A stretch of DNA of 64,000 nt from Flavobacterium psychrophilum (lineage in GTDB: Bacteria > Bacteroidota > Bacteroidia > Flavobacteriales > Flavobacteriaceae). The stretch covers positions 186,001 to 250,000 of the forward strand of contig CAMCFT010000001.1 in assembly GCA_945874225.1 (NCBI GenBank), read 5' to 3'. The number at the start of each line of letters is the position of its first letter. Position 1 is the first letter of the stretch. Position numbers and translations under genes: made by a program. Shown one piece after another: positions 8,384 through 17,926 of the stretch. The notes beneath the pieces are model-generated. The model was not told the DNA's origin, made no database searches, and worked only from the letters and a program-made list of their open reading frames with translations.

Positions 8384-9847
8384 TTACGATTTTTGTTTGT
8401 AAGCGTCAATAGTTTTATATTTTTCGGTTTTGTAGATTTTTTCAATTAATGAGAAAACTTTATCTCTCAAAGCAAAACCTAAAACTCCTGCAATGGCGAC
8501 AAATGCAAGCCCTAAATTAGGATTCATAATGGCGGAACCAGCCCAATAAAGCAAAATTGGCAACAATAATTTGGGTAAGGAAAGCAACATTGCGCTTGTG
8601 TTAAAAGCTTTTTTGTCGCCAAATGCACCTTTACTGGACTGCAAGTCTATTGGTGTTTTTGTATAAGCCCCGCCAAGCAAAACCAAATGAGAATTAACCC
8701 CAATATTATAAATCGCTCCAACGACAATCGTCAAGTAAACTTGCCATCCATAAAACAAATAAAAGGAAGCCAAAATGGTCGAGATAAATGTAGCAATAAC
8801 TACAAGCCACCATTTTGAACTCAAATAACCTTTGTATGAAATATTTTGTGACATCATCAGCGGATAATAAGAACTATCCCAACTGGGTACAAATTGCCCA
8901 AAAGTGAATAAAAATCCACCTGAAACAAAAATCCCTGCAAAAATGCGCATCACTTCCGGTTGATGTGAATTTTCTCTGAAAAAGATTAATCCATAAAACA
9001 AAAATAAAATGCTCATTACAACCGTAGTTCTCGAACGTTTGTTTCTTTTGATGAGCTTGATGTCGTTCTTTAAAAAAGTTCCCAAAGTTCCAAATTGGTT
9101 TAACCAAGTTAGATTCTCTGTTTTGGCAATATCGTGTTTGCTTGATAATCCTGCATCGAGATATAAATTGTTTTTGAGATAAACATACGTGTAATAATAC
9201 AAACCCATCAAAGCCAAAACTGGAAATAAAAACATCCATTTGGTATTGAATAATCCATCGAAAAACACCGAAGTATAAGTAGTAATATCAAAATATTGAT
9301 AGTATTGAAAACCTCCCAACACTAAAACAATTGCTATGAAAATGGCAAATACATTGTCTTTGTTTGTCAAAATAATATTCAGGAAATTATTACTGTAAAC
9401 TAATGACATCATTGCCAAATGCCAAAGAATCACGCTCACAACATCGTACCCTTCGACCAATAAAACAATTGTGAAAGGCAGAAAGAAAAAAACGTGTAGA
9501 AAATTAAAAAAGGACAAGAGCGTTTTTCCAATGGAGAAGTTAACGATTGTCGGTCTTTTGAATGGCAAAGCTAGTAACGGCCTAATGTTCATTACTGGGA
9601 TTTTTTGCAATAATAATCGAATGCCCAAATCTATTAAAAAATAATAAATCAAGAATTTATTTACTTGCTGCAACGGATCGAGATTCATTTCTTTTAATCC
9701 ATAAAAAGCCCCAATTCCGGCCATTAGCAAAATGAAAGAGTATAGAATTGCTAAAAAACCCAAAAGAATTTTCAAAGCCAAATTAGTTCCGAATGAAGCA
9801 GAACGTATAAAAGCTTTCCATTCGAGATAAAGGAATTTTTTAATCAT
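8384..9847 (-). CDS. ABC transporter permease, DUF5687-like
   Basis: 487 residues with about ten to twelve hydrophobic segments and no periplasmic or ATP-binding domain. Several helices (about 30-55, 105-130, 160-180, 270-290, 330-360 and 395-455) flank short basic loops. It starts MIKKFLYLEWKAFIRSASF, the layout of Bacteroidota ABC-2 type permeases classed as DUF5687. It is cotranscribed with the ATPase downstream. The substrate cannot be inferred. Confidence 0.8.
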   Translation of the reverse strand: MIKKFLYLEWKAFIRSASFGTNLALKILLGFLAILYSFILLMAGIGAFYGLKEMNLDPLQQVNKFLIYYFLIDLGIRLLLQKIPVMNIRPLLALPFKRPTIVNFSIGKTLLSFFNFLHVFFFLPFTIVLLVEGYDVVSVILWHLAMMSLVYSNNFLNIILTNKDNVFAIFIAIVLVLGGFQYYQYFDITTYTSVFFDGLFNTKWMFLFPVLALMGLYYYTYVYLKNNLYLDAGLSSKHDIAKTENLTWLNQFGTLGTFLKNDIKLIKRNKRSRTTVVMSILFLFYGLIFFRENSHQPEVMRIFAGIFVSGGFLFTFGQFVPSWDSSYYPLMMSQNISYKGYLSSKWWLVVIATFISTILASFYLFYGWQVYLTIVVGAIYNIGVNSHLVLLGGAYTKTPIDLQSSKGAFGDKKAFNTSAMLLSLPKLLLPILLYWAGSAIMNPNLGLAFVAIAGVLGFALRDKVFSLIEKIYKTEKYKTIDAYKQKS

Positions 9848-9969
9848 AATTTTGACTTTTGTTTTCTATTTGTTGATAAAAGTAGGGAAATGTTACAAAA
9901 AACTAAACTTCTAAACTCATAAACTTCAATACTTTTTTTGGGTTTACTATCTTTGTAAAAAATATTCCC

Positions 9970-11022
9970 ATGCCATCATTCAAAAAACTCATCATAAAAG
10001 AAATAAAACGCGAAACCGCTTCAGCCGTTTCGATACTTTTTAATGTACCCGAAGAATTAAAACCAAATTATACTTTCATTGCTGGTCAATACGTCAATTT
10101 GAGATTAACGCTGGACGGACAAGAAATTCGTCGTGCTTATTCTATTTGTTCTTCACCTGAAAGTAGAGAATTGAGAATTGCGGTTAAAGCTGTGAAAGAC
10201 GGCGTATTTTCACAATTTGCCAATACAAAACTAAAAGCAGGTGATCTTATCGAAGTAGGTAAACCGGAAGGAAAATTTACTTTCGAACCACAAGTTGACA
10301 GACAAAAAAACTATGCTGCTTTTGTAGCGGGAAGCGGAATTACACCTGCAATTTCTATTCTGAAATCGGTTTTGAAAGGCGAACCAAAAAGTTCGTTTGT
10401 ATTGGTTTACGGAAATAAATCGCCCGAAGAAACCATTTTTTATCAGGAATTACACGATTTACAATCTAAATATACAGGCCGATTATTTGTTCATTATGTT
10501 TTTAGTCAGGCAAAAGCCGAAGGGGAACTTTTTGGAAGAATTGATAAATCCGTGGTGAATTTTGTATTGAATAATAAACATAAGGAAATAGAATTCGACA
10601 AGTTCTATCTGTGCGGTCCTGAAGAAATGATTAATCTGGTTTCGGCTGTTTTAAAAGAGAACAACATTTCGGAAAAGAATATCAAGTTCGAATTGTTCTC
10701 CACTTCATCTGTCGAAAACAAAATCGAAAAATCGCTGGAAGGTCACACCAAAATCACCATTCTTGTTGATGATGAGGAAACGACTTTCGAAATGTCACAA
10801 AAACAAACTATCCTAGAGGCAGCTCTAAAACAAGGCGTTGACGCTCCTTATTCCTGCCAAGGCGGAATTTGTAGCAGTTGTCTCGCTCGCATTACAACCG
10901 GAACCGCTGTGATGAAGAAAAACTCCATCCTAACCGATAGCGAAATCGCCGAAGGTTTGGTTTTAACTTGCCAAGCGCATCCCACATCTGCAGAAATTGT
11001 GGTAGATTATGATGATGTTTAA
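9970..11022 (+). CDS. PaaE-like ferredoxin/flavodoxin oxidoreductase with C-terminal 2Fe-2S domain
   Basis: 350-residue electron transfer protein of the ferredoxin-NADP reductase superfamily. Domains in order: FAD-binding barrel with RRAYSICSS (about 55-63), NAD(P)-binding domain with GSGITPAISIL (about 120-130), and a plant-type 2Fe-2S ferredoxin domain with Cys296, Cys301, Cys304 (C-x4-C-x2-C) and Cys334. This order is that of PaaE. No other phenylacetate genes are nearby, so it more likely serves another oxygenase or desaturase (inference). A TATCTTTG -7-like box is at 9948-9955. Confidence 0.88.
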   Translation: MPSFKKLIIKEIKRETASAVSILFNVPEELKPNYTFIAGQYVNLRLTLDGQEIRRAYSICSSPESRELRIAVKAVKDGVFSQFANTKLKAGDLIEVGKPEGKFTFEPQVDRQKNYAAFVAGSGITPAISILKSVLKGEPKSSFVLVYGNKSPEETIFYQELHDLQSKYTGRLFVHYVFSQAKAEGELFGRIDKSVVNFVLNNKHKEIEFDKFYLCGPEEMINLVSAVLKENNISEKNIKFELFSTSSVENKIEKSLEGHTKITILVDDEETTFEMSQKQTILEAALKQGVDAPYSCQGGICSSCLARITTGTAVMKKNSILTDSEIAEGLVLTCQAHPTSAEIVVDYDDV

Positions 11023-11031
11023 AAAATCTAA

Positions 11032-11550
11032 ATGATGAATTATCATTTTAGAAAAGCTGAACTTTCAGACGCCTCTCGAATATGGACCATTTTGCAACAA
11101 GCCATACTACGGAGAAAAGAAGACGGTAGTAATCAATGGCAAGACGGATATCCAAATCCAGACGTTGTTCAAAAAGACATTGAAAAAGAGGAAGGATATG
11201 TTTTGGTTGAAGGAAAAACTGTCATTGGTTATTGTGCCTTATTGGTCAATGACGAGCCTGAATATGAAAAAATTGAAGGAAAGTGGTTGTCGAATGATGA
11301 TTTTGTAGTGTTTCATCGAGTAGCTATTTCAGAAAAATATTTGGGAAAAGGTTTAGCTAAAATGATAATTGAATATATAGAAGATTTTGCTATTAAGAAC
11401 AGCATTTTCAGTGTAAAAGCAGACACCAATTATGACAATATTGCCATGTTGAAAATTTTTGAAAAATCGGGCTATACTTTCTGCGGTGAAGTGTATTTCA
11501 GAGGAAGTCCAAGAAAGGCATATGAGAAAGTACTTCCTAAAACATTGTAA
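11032..11550 (+). CDS. GNAT family N-acetyltransferase
   Basis: 172 residues with the GNAT fold. Motif A is visible as VAISEKYLGKGLAKMIIEYI (about 99-118), with the acetyl-CoA loop EKYLGKGLA. The C-terminal part, IFEKSGYTFCGEVYFRG, resembles acetyltransferases acting on small molecules or protein N-termini. It begins nine bases after the reductase gene, probably the same transcript. Two adjacent ATGs (11032 and 11035) could serve as start. The substrate is unknown. Confidence 0.88.
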   Translation: MMNYHFRKAELSDASRIWTILQQAILRRKEDGSNQWQDGYPNPDVVQKDIEKEEGYVLVEGKTVIGYCALLVNDEPEYEKIEGKWLSNDDFVVFHRVAISEKYLGKGLAKMIIEYIEDFAIKNSIFSVKADTNYDNIAMLKIFEKSGYTFCGEVYFRGSPRKAYEKVLPKTL

Positions 11551-11552
11551 AT

Positions 11553-11597
11553 AAGACGTAAAAAAAGACTGTTTTGAACAGTCTTTTTTTACGTCTT
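11553..11597. terminator. bidirectional terminator
   Basis: A perfect palindrome with 21-base arms (11553-11573 and 11577-11597) and a three-base loop. Runs of A and T within the arms give a U-tract on either strand. It separates the plus-strand GNAT gene from the minus-strand gene ending at 11610. Confidence 0.9.
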
Positions 11598-11609
11598 AGA
11601 GAAAATGGT

Positions 11610-11915
11610 TTATGCCATAAACAAAGTGTTTTTGTAACAGTTGTATAAAGCCAAATCATAAGGAACTAGTTTAGGCGCTACTTTTTCTGAAGTGGCATCA
11701 AACATAATATTGTTGTGTTTTCTGAACAAGTAAACTTCTTTTAAGCAATTAGACAAACTCTGATGAATTGATGTCGTAAAAGTTGGCAATTGCTTGTCGC
11801 CTACTAGTAAATCTACTTCGTAATTAGAACTACTTTTTGATAAATTGTTTCCGTTGATTCTTATTGTAAACGTTGTCGGAATTCCGTTTTGTTTACCTTG
11901 ATACTGTATTACCAT
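11610..11915 (-). CDS. conserved-looking hypothetical protein
   Basis: 101 residues, soluble, with no signal peptide or membrane segment. The start is the ATG in MVIQYQGKQNG. I recognise no family. The bidirectional terminator lies 13 bases past its stop, which supports a real single-gene unit. Codon use is like that of its neighbours. No function is proposed. Confidence 0.7.
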   Translation of the reverse strand: MVIQYQGKQNGIPTTFTIRINGNNLSKSSSNYEVDLLVGDKQLPTFTTSIHQSLSNCLKEVYLFRKHNNIMFDATSEKVAPKLVPYDLALYNCYKNTLFMA

Positions 11916-12142
11916 ATTATTTAGTATTAAAATGTGATTAAAATAATTTTATAGCCTCAACTTTTTATTCGTTGAATTCTGTGCTAAAATTAAAAAAATT
12001 TGGAACCTGAACTAATAACAGCCCTAATATTATTCCCTTTAAACCAAAATTAATTAATAAATCAGGTTCAAACGTCATTTGAATTTGTAAAATTTTCATA
12101 AATTCTTCCGTTGAAAAAGTCCTGTGTTTGGCTAATTTCGAA

Positions 12143-12496
12143 TTAGATTTCTTTGCTCATTCGCTCCAAAGACATTTTGTAAATCAGTGCGAAAGTACCA
12201 TCTGTCATAAATTCATTAAGTTTTGGCTTGAATTCATCAGCCATTTCTGTAATAGCAATCATCTTTTGGTTGTTTTCCTGATCTTCAGGGTCGGTTTTTT
12301 GAACTCTGATTACTTCTATGAATTTATCCATCCATTTTTCGTGGAGCATAATAAATTCCTTTTGTTCGGGGGTTAACTTTTTGATCTCGGTTTGATCTAA
12401 GTGGGCGCCAAAACTTGCCTGACTGATCAATGTTGTTCCGGCAGTCAAGCCGAGGAATTTAAAAAAATTTCTTCTGGAGGATTTTGAATCTAACAT
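12143..12496 (-). CDS. small protein with a Tat signal
   Basis: 117 residues starting MLDSKSSRRNFFKFLGLTAG, a twin-arginine signal (Arg8-Arg9, F-F-K-F after them) with hydrophobic core ending near ISQASFGA. It is therefore probably exported folded by the Tat system; tatA is in this window at 30054. The mature part is about 85 residues, charged and helical, with no cofactor motif I can see. Such small Tat proteins are often partner subunits of larger oxidoreductases, but no partner gene is adjacent. Confidence 0.75.
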   Translation of the reverse strand: MLDSKSSRRNFFKFLGLTAGTTLISQASFGAHLDQTEIKKLTPEQKEFIMLHEKWMDKFIEVIRVQKTDPEDQENNQKMIAITEMADEFKPKLNEFMTDGTFALIYKMSLERMSKEI

Positions 12497-12623
12497 AGGG
12501 CTTGTTGATTTTTAAATTATACGAAAGATAAAGATAGTTGATTTCTTTAACAAATTACATTTGCTAAAAATAAATCAGGTTAAATAATCCGGCTTTTTTA
12601 CACTTATTTAATTTTCAAAATTT

Positions 12624-12727
12624 CACACGAATTACACGAATTATCACAAATTTTTTTTCGCATATTAATTACACAAACATTGTTTTGTAAAATTTTTAAT
12701 TCGTGCTAATTACTGCAATTCGTGTCT
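12624..12727. repeat. dispersed palindromic repeat, cacgaatt family (copy 1)
   Basis: Inverted words cacgaattacacgaatta at the left and aattcgtgctaatt / aattcgtgtctt at the right enclose an AT-rich middle. The right end, read on the minus strand (aagacacgaatt), is identical to the left end of the repeat at 38042-38174. The element abuts the stop codon of the GT9 gene and may act as its terminator. Confidence 0.6.
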
Positions 12728-13764
12728 TATAAAAAGGAATTGATTTTGTTTATGACACTTTCAACTGAAATCGTTCGCATTGCACTTTCATAACCTGCCA
12801 CTTTTTTATTCCCGTATACCGAAGTGGGTAATTTTGGGAACAAATTTCGATTAGCCATCAAAGCGATTTCAAAAGGCTGATTAAACGGTAAAAATCCGGC
12901 AAACGGATGTGTTGCACCCCAAAGTGTAATCACTTTTACACCCAGCATGGCAGCCAAATGTCCATTCGCACTATCCATAGAAAGCATCACACCAAGATTA
13001 CTAATGAGTTCTAATTCCTGCTGAAGATTAATTTTTCCAGCGACATTGACAACATTTTCTTTATCTTTTGAAAGCGAATCCAGGATTTCGATTTCCTTTT
13101 TTCCTCCACCAAAAAGCAAGATTTTATGATGCTTGTTCTCCGCTAATTTATCGATTACTTCCTGCATTAAATCCAAAGGATAGACTTTGGAATCGTATTG
13201 TGCAAAAGGCGCAATTCCTATTAGTTTCTTATAGTCTTCTCTAATTAAATGGACTATTTCTGGGGCTAGTTTTTGTTTTGGTGGAAATATCGGATTTGAC
13301 AAATCTATTGAAAAACCGAGTTCTTCAAACACTTTTGTGTGCCTTTCGAACATTGAGGGCAAAGGTTTGAAAATTTTGTTTTCAGAACGAGTCAAAGCTG
13401 CCTTTTCAGCTCTGCCTTTATCGACATAAGCTGTTTTTTTTCCAGTCAAGGCGAAAAGTGTCCTGACCACTTTCGATCGCAAAACATTATGCAAATCAGC
13501 AAAAGCGTCAATGTTTAATGCTGCTAAATCCTGAAATAATCGCAACAATCCAAAAAATCCTTTGTGCCGTTTTTTCTCGTCGAAAGCAAAGAAAGAAACA
13601 TTGGGAATCGTGTCAAAAAGCGGTTTAAAAAACGGTCTGGAAATTACGGTGATTTTTATATCCCGATTTTGGGAGACAAAAGCCCTTAAAACAGGAACCG
13701 TCATGGCGACATCTCCCATTGCGGAAAGTCTCATGACGGCTATATGTTTAATTTTTTTTGACAA
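12727..13764 (-). CDS. glycosyltransferase family 9 (heptosyltransferase-like)
   Basis: 345 residues. The N-terminal IAVMRLSAMGDVAMTVPVL (about 8-26) is the GT9 signature of ADP-heptose:LPS heptosyltransferases, and the C-terminal half contains the nucleotide-sugar site region LGVMLSMDSANGHLAAMLGV and TLWGATHPF. It probably adds a core sugar to lipopolysaccharide at the inner face of the inner membrane. The specific sugar cannot be read. It is separated from the upstream DUF4254 gene by a strong palindrome. Confidence 0.88.
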   Translation of the reverse strand: MSKKIKHIAVMRLSAMGDVAMTVPVLRAFVSQNRDIKITVISRPFFKPLFDTIPNVSFFAFDEKKRHKGFFGLLRLFQDLAALNIDAFADLHNVLRSKVVRTLFALTGKKTAYVDKGRAEKAALTRSENKIFKPLPSMFERHTKVFEELGFSIDLSNPIFPPKQKLAPEIVHLIREDYKKLIGIAPFAQYDSKVYPLDLMQEVIDKLAENKHHKILLFGGGKKEIEILDSLSKDKENVVNVAGKINLQQELELISNLGVMLSMDSANGHLAAMLGVKVITLWGATHPFAGFLPFNQPFEIALMANRNLFPKLPTSVYGNKKVAGYESAMRTISVESVINKINSFL

Positions 13765-13779
13765 TTAATTAATTGTATA

Positions 13780-13841
13780 AAACCATTAAGAGATTAAGAA
13801 AATTAAGTAAAACTTAATGAGCCTTAATCTCTTAATGGTTT
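13780..13841. terminator. hairpin downstream of the DUF4254 gene
   Basis: Perfect 19-base arms (13780-13798 and 13823-13841) around a 24-base loop that holds a second short inverted repeat (acttaat / attaagt). It lies 14 bases past the stop of the minus-strand gene ending at 13855, so it is probably its terminator. Confidence 0.65.
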
Positions 13842-13854
13842 AAAATAATATTAC

Positions 13855-14460
13855 TTATTTTTTATTCTGATACAAAACTGGATTCAAATCATCGTCATTG
13901 TACATTTTCATTTGTTTGTACACTTTCATGAATTTATCGCCGCTTTCAATGTCATTTAATAAATCATCTATTGCAGTTGACAAATCAGATCTTTGTTCTA
14001 ACAACACATTTAATTTTGCCTGACATTTATCTCTGTGATCTTGTGAAGCTTCGGCACGATTGGCTTCTTCGCTCATGTGATAAATTTTTAACGCTAAAAT
14101 AGACAATCTGTCAAATGCCCAAGCTGGACTTTCGGAATTGATTTTAGCATTTTCTTTTACAGTAACGTGAGCATTTTTTTGAAGAAAATAACCATCAATG
14201 TATTCTACCATATCAGTACGTTCCTGATTTGAAGCATCAATTCTTCTTTTTAAAGTCAGGGCTGCAACTGGGTCAATATTGGGATCCCGAATAATATCTT
14301 CGAAATGCCATTGTACGGTGTCAATCCAGTTTTTTAGATATAATAAATGTTCAAATTTTTCCTTTGGAAAAGGATTATTAATAGGTTGGTCTACATTATC
14401 AAATTGATGATAATCGCGAATACTTTGTTCGAAAACGGAATAAGCTAATTTTGAAAACAT
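13855..14460 (-). CDS. DUF4254 family protein
   Basis: 201 residues, all-helical and soluble, with no signal peptide. The segments LKNWIDTVQWHFEDIIRDPNI and WAFDRLSILALKIYHM are what I associate with DUF4254, a Bacteroidota family usually found next to GT9 heptosyltransferase genes, as here. The function is unknown; a role in lipopolysaccharide synthesis is suggested only by context. A TATCTTTG -7-like box lies at 14489-14482 on the minus strand, close to the start. Confidence 0.78.
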   Translation of the reverse strand: MFSKLAYSVFEQSIRDYHQFDNVDQPINNPFPKEKFEHLLYLKNWIDTVQWHFEDIIRDPNIDPVAALTLKRRIDASNQERTDMVEYIDGYFLQKNAHVTVKENAKINSESPAWAFDRLSILALKIYHMSEEANRAEASQDHRDKCQAKLNVLLEQRSDLSTAIDDLLNDIESGDKFMKVYKQMKMYNDDDLNPVLYQNKK

Positions 14461-14549
14461 ATCTTTTATATTTTATAATTACAAAGATACTTTTTATACT
14501 TTTATAGTCTATTAAAAACTTAAGAAGTTTAATACCAAAACGTAAAACA

Positions 14550-15203
14550 ATGCAAACACATTATTTATCAGAAGACAATAGTATTCTTAATCATTTTCTT
14601 GGCCAAATCAGAAACGTGAATATACAACACGACAGTATGCGTTTTCGCAGGAATATTGAACGCATTGGCGAAGTGATGGCTTATGAATTAAGCAAAGATT
14701 TGCATTATAAGAATGTGGAAATTCAAACGCCGCTTGGCATCAAAAAAACCACTGAAATTGCTGACCAATTAGTTCTGTGTTCTATTCTTCGGGCTGGTTT
14801 ACCGCTTCATTTAGGATTTTTGAATTATTTTGACAGTGCCGAAAATGGTTTTGTTTCTGCCTACAGACATCATCCTAACAATGATGAATTTTTTGATATT
14901 TTAGTCGAATATCAAGCCGTTCCAAGTATTGAAAACAAGACTTTGCTATTAATTGATCCAATGCTTGCAACAGGACAATCGATGGTAGCTGTTTTTAATA
15001 AATTAATGGAAAAAGGGCTTCCAAAAGAAATTCACATTGCCGTAATCATTGCTGCTCCAGAAGGAATTGCTTATCTTGAAAAATATTTGCCGGATTCCTG
15101 TCATCTTTGGGTTGCAACTTTGGACGAAAAACTAAACGATAAAAAATATATCGTTCCTGGCCTTGGCGATGCCGGTGATCTGGCTTACGGAAATAAATTA
15201 TAA
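14550..15203 (+). CDS. upp: uracil phosphoribosyltransferase
   Basis: 217 residues. Converts uracil and PRPP to UMP in pyrimidine salvage. It shows the PRPP-binding loop LLIDPMLATGQSMVAVFNKL (about 133-152), the conserved RAGLPL segment (about 77-82) and the uracil-binding end PGLGDAGDLAYG. Length is normal. The gene overlaps the convergent DUF6427 gene by six bases at the 3' ends. Confidence 0.95.
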   Translation: MQTHYLSEDNSILNHFLGQIRNVNIQHDSMRFRRNIERIGEVMAYELSKDLHYKNVEIQTPLGIKKTTEIADQLVLCSILRAGLPLHLGFLNYFDSAENGFVSAYRHHPNNDEFFDILVEYQAVPSIENKTLLLIDPMLATGQSMVAVFNKLMEKGLPKEIHIAVIIAAPEGIAYLEKYLPDSCHLWVATLDEKLNDKKYIVPGLGDAGDLAYGNKL

Positions 15204-16127
15204 TTGCGAAAAAAACACAAATAAACTGCAAAGAATAAATACGGCCAAAACCATTTCCTGCTTCAATTGAAGTTGTTTCACTTCGATGTGACTTGTTGCC
15301 ATCATTGCCAAAGGAGCAATGGTAAAAACCAATAAATCATTACTTTTGTTTGAAGAAACTGCAAAAATCACAATTCCAATAAAAAAAGAACCGATGATTT
15401 TTTTATAGGAAGAATTCAACACTAATGGCCTGTTGGGCAATGATACAAACATAGAAATTACAAAAAACAAAGCAATAGTCAAATAAATTGAAAAGGTTAT
15501 ATTTTGATAATTGTTGGTAAAATAATCAATGTTAAAATTGGTAATTGCATTGGTATTGATATATCTCAAAACATCTTTGTGGAAAATAACCGAAAAAAGC
15601 ATAGAAATAATTCCTACTGCAAAAAAGGCTATAAAAGGCAAAACCCAGTTTCTATAATCTCTGGAAACGTGGAAAATTATGGAGATAAAAACCAATACAA
15701 TATAAAGAATACTCCAAAAATGAAATAGCGCTGCTACAAAAATCCATAAAGAAGCATCAAATATTTTTTCTTTAGACGCTTTTAAAGATTGCAACGAAAT
15801 TAATCTCCGAAGTGCTAATAAGACAAAGAAATTTGATAAAATTAAATTGACATTATCCAAACCGGAGGGGAAAAAAAGCAGCAATAAAAAATAGAAAAAA
15901 ACCGTGTAGCTACTGTCTTTGCTCAATCCGTTTTTCTTGGCAATGAAATTTGTGATAAAAATGGAGACTAGCAAAACAACAAATAACATTGCTTTTTTTA
16001 AAATGGAATAAGCAGAATTTGTCCAAGTCAAATCTTGAAACTGATAGATTAAAAAGAAAACCAGCATTAAAATTACAACCAAAATTAAATTTATTGGTGT
16101 AGATTTTTTAAAAACACTTGTTATCAT
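15198..16127 (-). CDS. DUF6427-like polytopic membrane protein
   Basis: 309 residues with about ten predicted membrane helices and very short loops. The start MITSVFKKSTPINLILVV and the conserved upp / purD neighbourhood match a Flavobacteriaceae membrane family named DUF6427. There is no catalytic motif. An O-antigen-polymerase-like or lipid-linked glycosyl role is possible from topology alone, but I do not assign it. It overlaps upp tail to tail. Confidence 0.75.
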   Translation of the reverse strand: MITSVFKKSTPINLILVVILMLVFFLIYQFQDLTWTNSAYSILKKAMLFVVLLVSIFITNFIAKKNGLSKDSSYTVFFYFLLLLFFPSGLDNVNLILSNFFVLLALRRLISLQSLKASKEKIFDASLWIFVAALFHFWSILYIVLVFISIIFHVSRDYRNWVLPFIAFFAVGIISMLFSVIFHKDVLRYINTNAITNFNIDYFTNNYQNITFSIYLTIALFFVISMFVSLPNRPLVLNSSYKKIIGSFFIGIVIFAVSSNKSNDLLVFTIAPLAMMATSHIEVKQLQLKQEMVLAVFILCSLFVFFSQL

Positions 16128-16261
16128 AAGGATATTTTATACTTTTGTGACTGTAAATATAATACTTGTACAAAGATGAAACGAGCTTGTAAAGTTTTTT
16201 CATTAAAAATAGATACAATTGCGATTTACGTCGATTACAATTAACAAATAAAATTAATGAG

Positions 16262-16492
16262 ATGAAAGCATTTTTTGAAGGAATTCAATGGTTATTTGAA
16301 AACATTTTTTTCGTTCTACACAATTATCTAAGAGAATTAGAAAGCGTTTGTTGGGCTGGTGCCAATACAATCAACTGGATTTTTATGATTATCTGTGCTG
16401 GCGCAATGATTTATTGGATTAACCAATTGAAATTACACCAAGATAGCGGTCAAGAAAACCAAGATACAACGGCTCATTCTTTCTTAAAGTAG
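16262..16492 (+). CDS. DUF6341-like small membrane protein
   Basis: 76 residues with one clear membrane helix (about 35-55, NTINWIFMIICAGAMIYWIN) and an aromatic N-terminus MKAFFEGIQWLFENIFF. In Flavobacteriaceae a similar small protein regularly sits between upp/DUF6427 and purD. The function is unknown. It is a single-gene unit transcribed towards purD. Confidence 0.72.
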   Translation: MKAFFEGIQWLFENIFFVLHNYLRELESVCWAGANTINWIFMIICAGAMIYWINQLKLHQDSGQENQDTTAHSFLK

Positions 16493-16529
16493 TCCCTAAC
16501 CCCAAAAGGGGAAATTAGCGGAACTAAAA

Positions 16530-17801
16530 TTATAGATCATTGCCAATATCTTTTCTAAAATACATCTTATCAAAATTTAGTTTTTCTATGTTTTGGTAAG
16601 ATTTTTTTATAGCCTCTTGAAAGTCATTCCCATAAGATGTTATGGATAAAACTCTTCCTCCATTGGTAACCACATTTCCGTTTTCCAATTTTGTTCCTGC
16701 GTGAAAAACAATCGAATCTTGAATAGTTTCCAATCCTGAAATTACTTTTCCTTTCTCGAAATCTTCAGGATAACCTCCTGAAACAAGCATAATTGTAGTA
16801 GCACTTCTCTCGTCAATTTCAAGCGTAATTTCGTCTAGTTTTTCATTGGCTACAGCCAAAAACAATTCCACTAAATCCGATTTCATTCTTGGAACTACCA
16901 CTTCGGTTTCAGGATCGCCCATTCTTACATTATATTCGATAACGATTGGCTCGTTATTTACATTAATCAAACCAATAAAAACAAATCCTTTATATTCAAT
17001 TCCATCTTTCTGAAAACCTTCAATCGTGGGTTTTACGATGCGCGATTCGATTTTTTCCATCAAAACAGCGTCGACATAAGGAACTGGAGAAACTGCTCCC
17101 ATTCCGCCTGTATTCAATCCGGTGTCGCCTTCGCCAATGCGTTTGTAATCTTTGGCTGTCGGCAGAATTTTATAACTTTTCCCGTCGGTCAAAACAAAGC
17201 AACTCAATTCAATTCCATCCAAAAATTCTTCGATAACCACTTTGGAACTTGCGGCACCAAATTTTTGGTTGACCAGCATATTTCTCAATTCTTCTTTAGC
17301 TTCTGCCAAATCGTGAATAATTAAAACGCCTTTTCCTGCTGCCAATCCATCTGCTTTTAAAACATAAGGTGGTTGCAACGTTTCTAAGAAATCACATCCT
17401 TTCTCCACTGTTTCAGCAGTAAAACTGTCATAAGCTGCAGTTGGAATGTTGTGTTTTATCAAAAATTCCTTAGCAAACTCTTTACTCCCTTCTAAAGTTG
17501 CGCCTAATTTTGACGGTCCAATAACTGGAATATCTTTTAAATCACTGTCATTTTTAAAAAAATCGAAAATCCCTTTTACCAATGGATCTTCCGGACCTAC
17601 AACCACCATTTCTACTTTTTCCTGAATCACGAAAGTTTTTATGGAGTCAAAATCTGTTGGACTCATATCCACATTATTGGCTATCGAAGCGGTACCGGCA
17701 TTTCCTGGTGCTACAAAAAGTTTGTCGCAAAGCGGACTTTGAATCATTTTCCAAGCAAAAGCGTGTTCTCTTCCTCCTGAACCTAGTAGTAAAATTGTCA
17801 T
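16530..17801 (-). CDS. purD: phosphoribosylamine--glycine ligase
   Basis: 423 residues. Second step of purine synthesis: ATP-dependent ligation of glycine to phosphoribosylamine. The N-terminal LLLGSGGREHAFAWKM is diagnostic. The ATP-grasp domain carries PPYVLKADGLAAGKGV (about 137-152) and the Mg-binding region EYNVRMGDPETE (about 284-295). Length is normal. A TATTTTTG box on the minus strand at 17863-17856 could be the -7 element. No other pur genes are adjacent. Confidence 0.96.
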   Translation of the reverse strand: MTILLLGSGGREHAFAWKMIQSPLCDKLFVAPGNAGTASIANNVDMSPTDFDSIKTFVIQEKVEMVVVGPEDPLVKGIFDFFKNDSDLKDIPVIGPSKLGATLEGSKEFAKEFLIKHNIPTAAYDSFTAETVEKGCDFLETLQPPYVLKADGLAAGKGVLIIHDLAEAKEELRNMLVNQKFGAASSKVVIEEFLDGIELSCFVLTDGKSYKILPTAKDYKRIGEGDTGLNTGGMGAVSPVPYVDAVLMEKIESRIVKPTIEGFQKDGIEYKGFVFIGLINVNNEPIVIEYNVRMGDPETEVVVPRMKSDLVELFLAVANEKLDEITLEIDERSATTIMLVSGGYPEDFEKGKVISGLETIQDSIVFHAGTKLENGNVVTNGGRVLSITSYGNDFQEAIKKSYQNIEKLNFDKMYFRKDIGNDL

Positions 17802-17926
17802 TGTGTAGTGTTGTTATGTTGCTTGTCCGCACAATTGTGCTCGAGTGTTATTTGGCAAAAATAGTTCGTTTTAATTTGAAATAATAATTTATTTTACTTA
17901 CTTTTGACGTTAGTAACGCGAAAGAT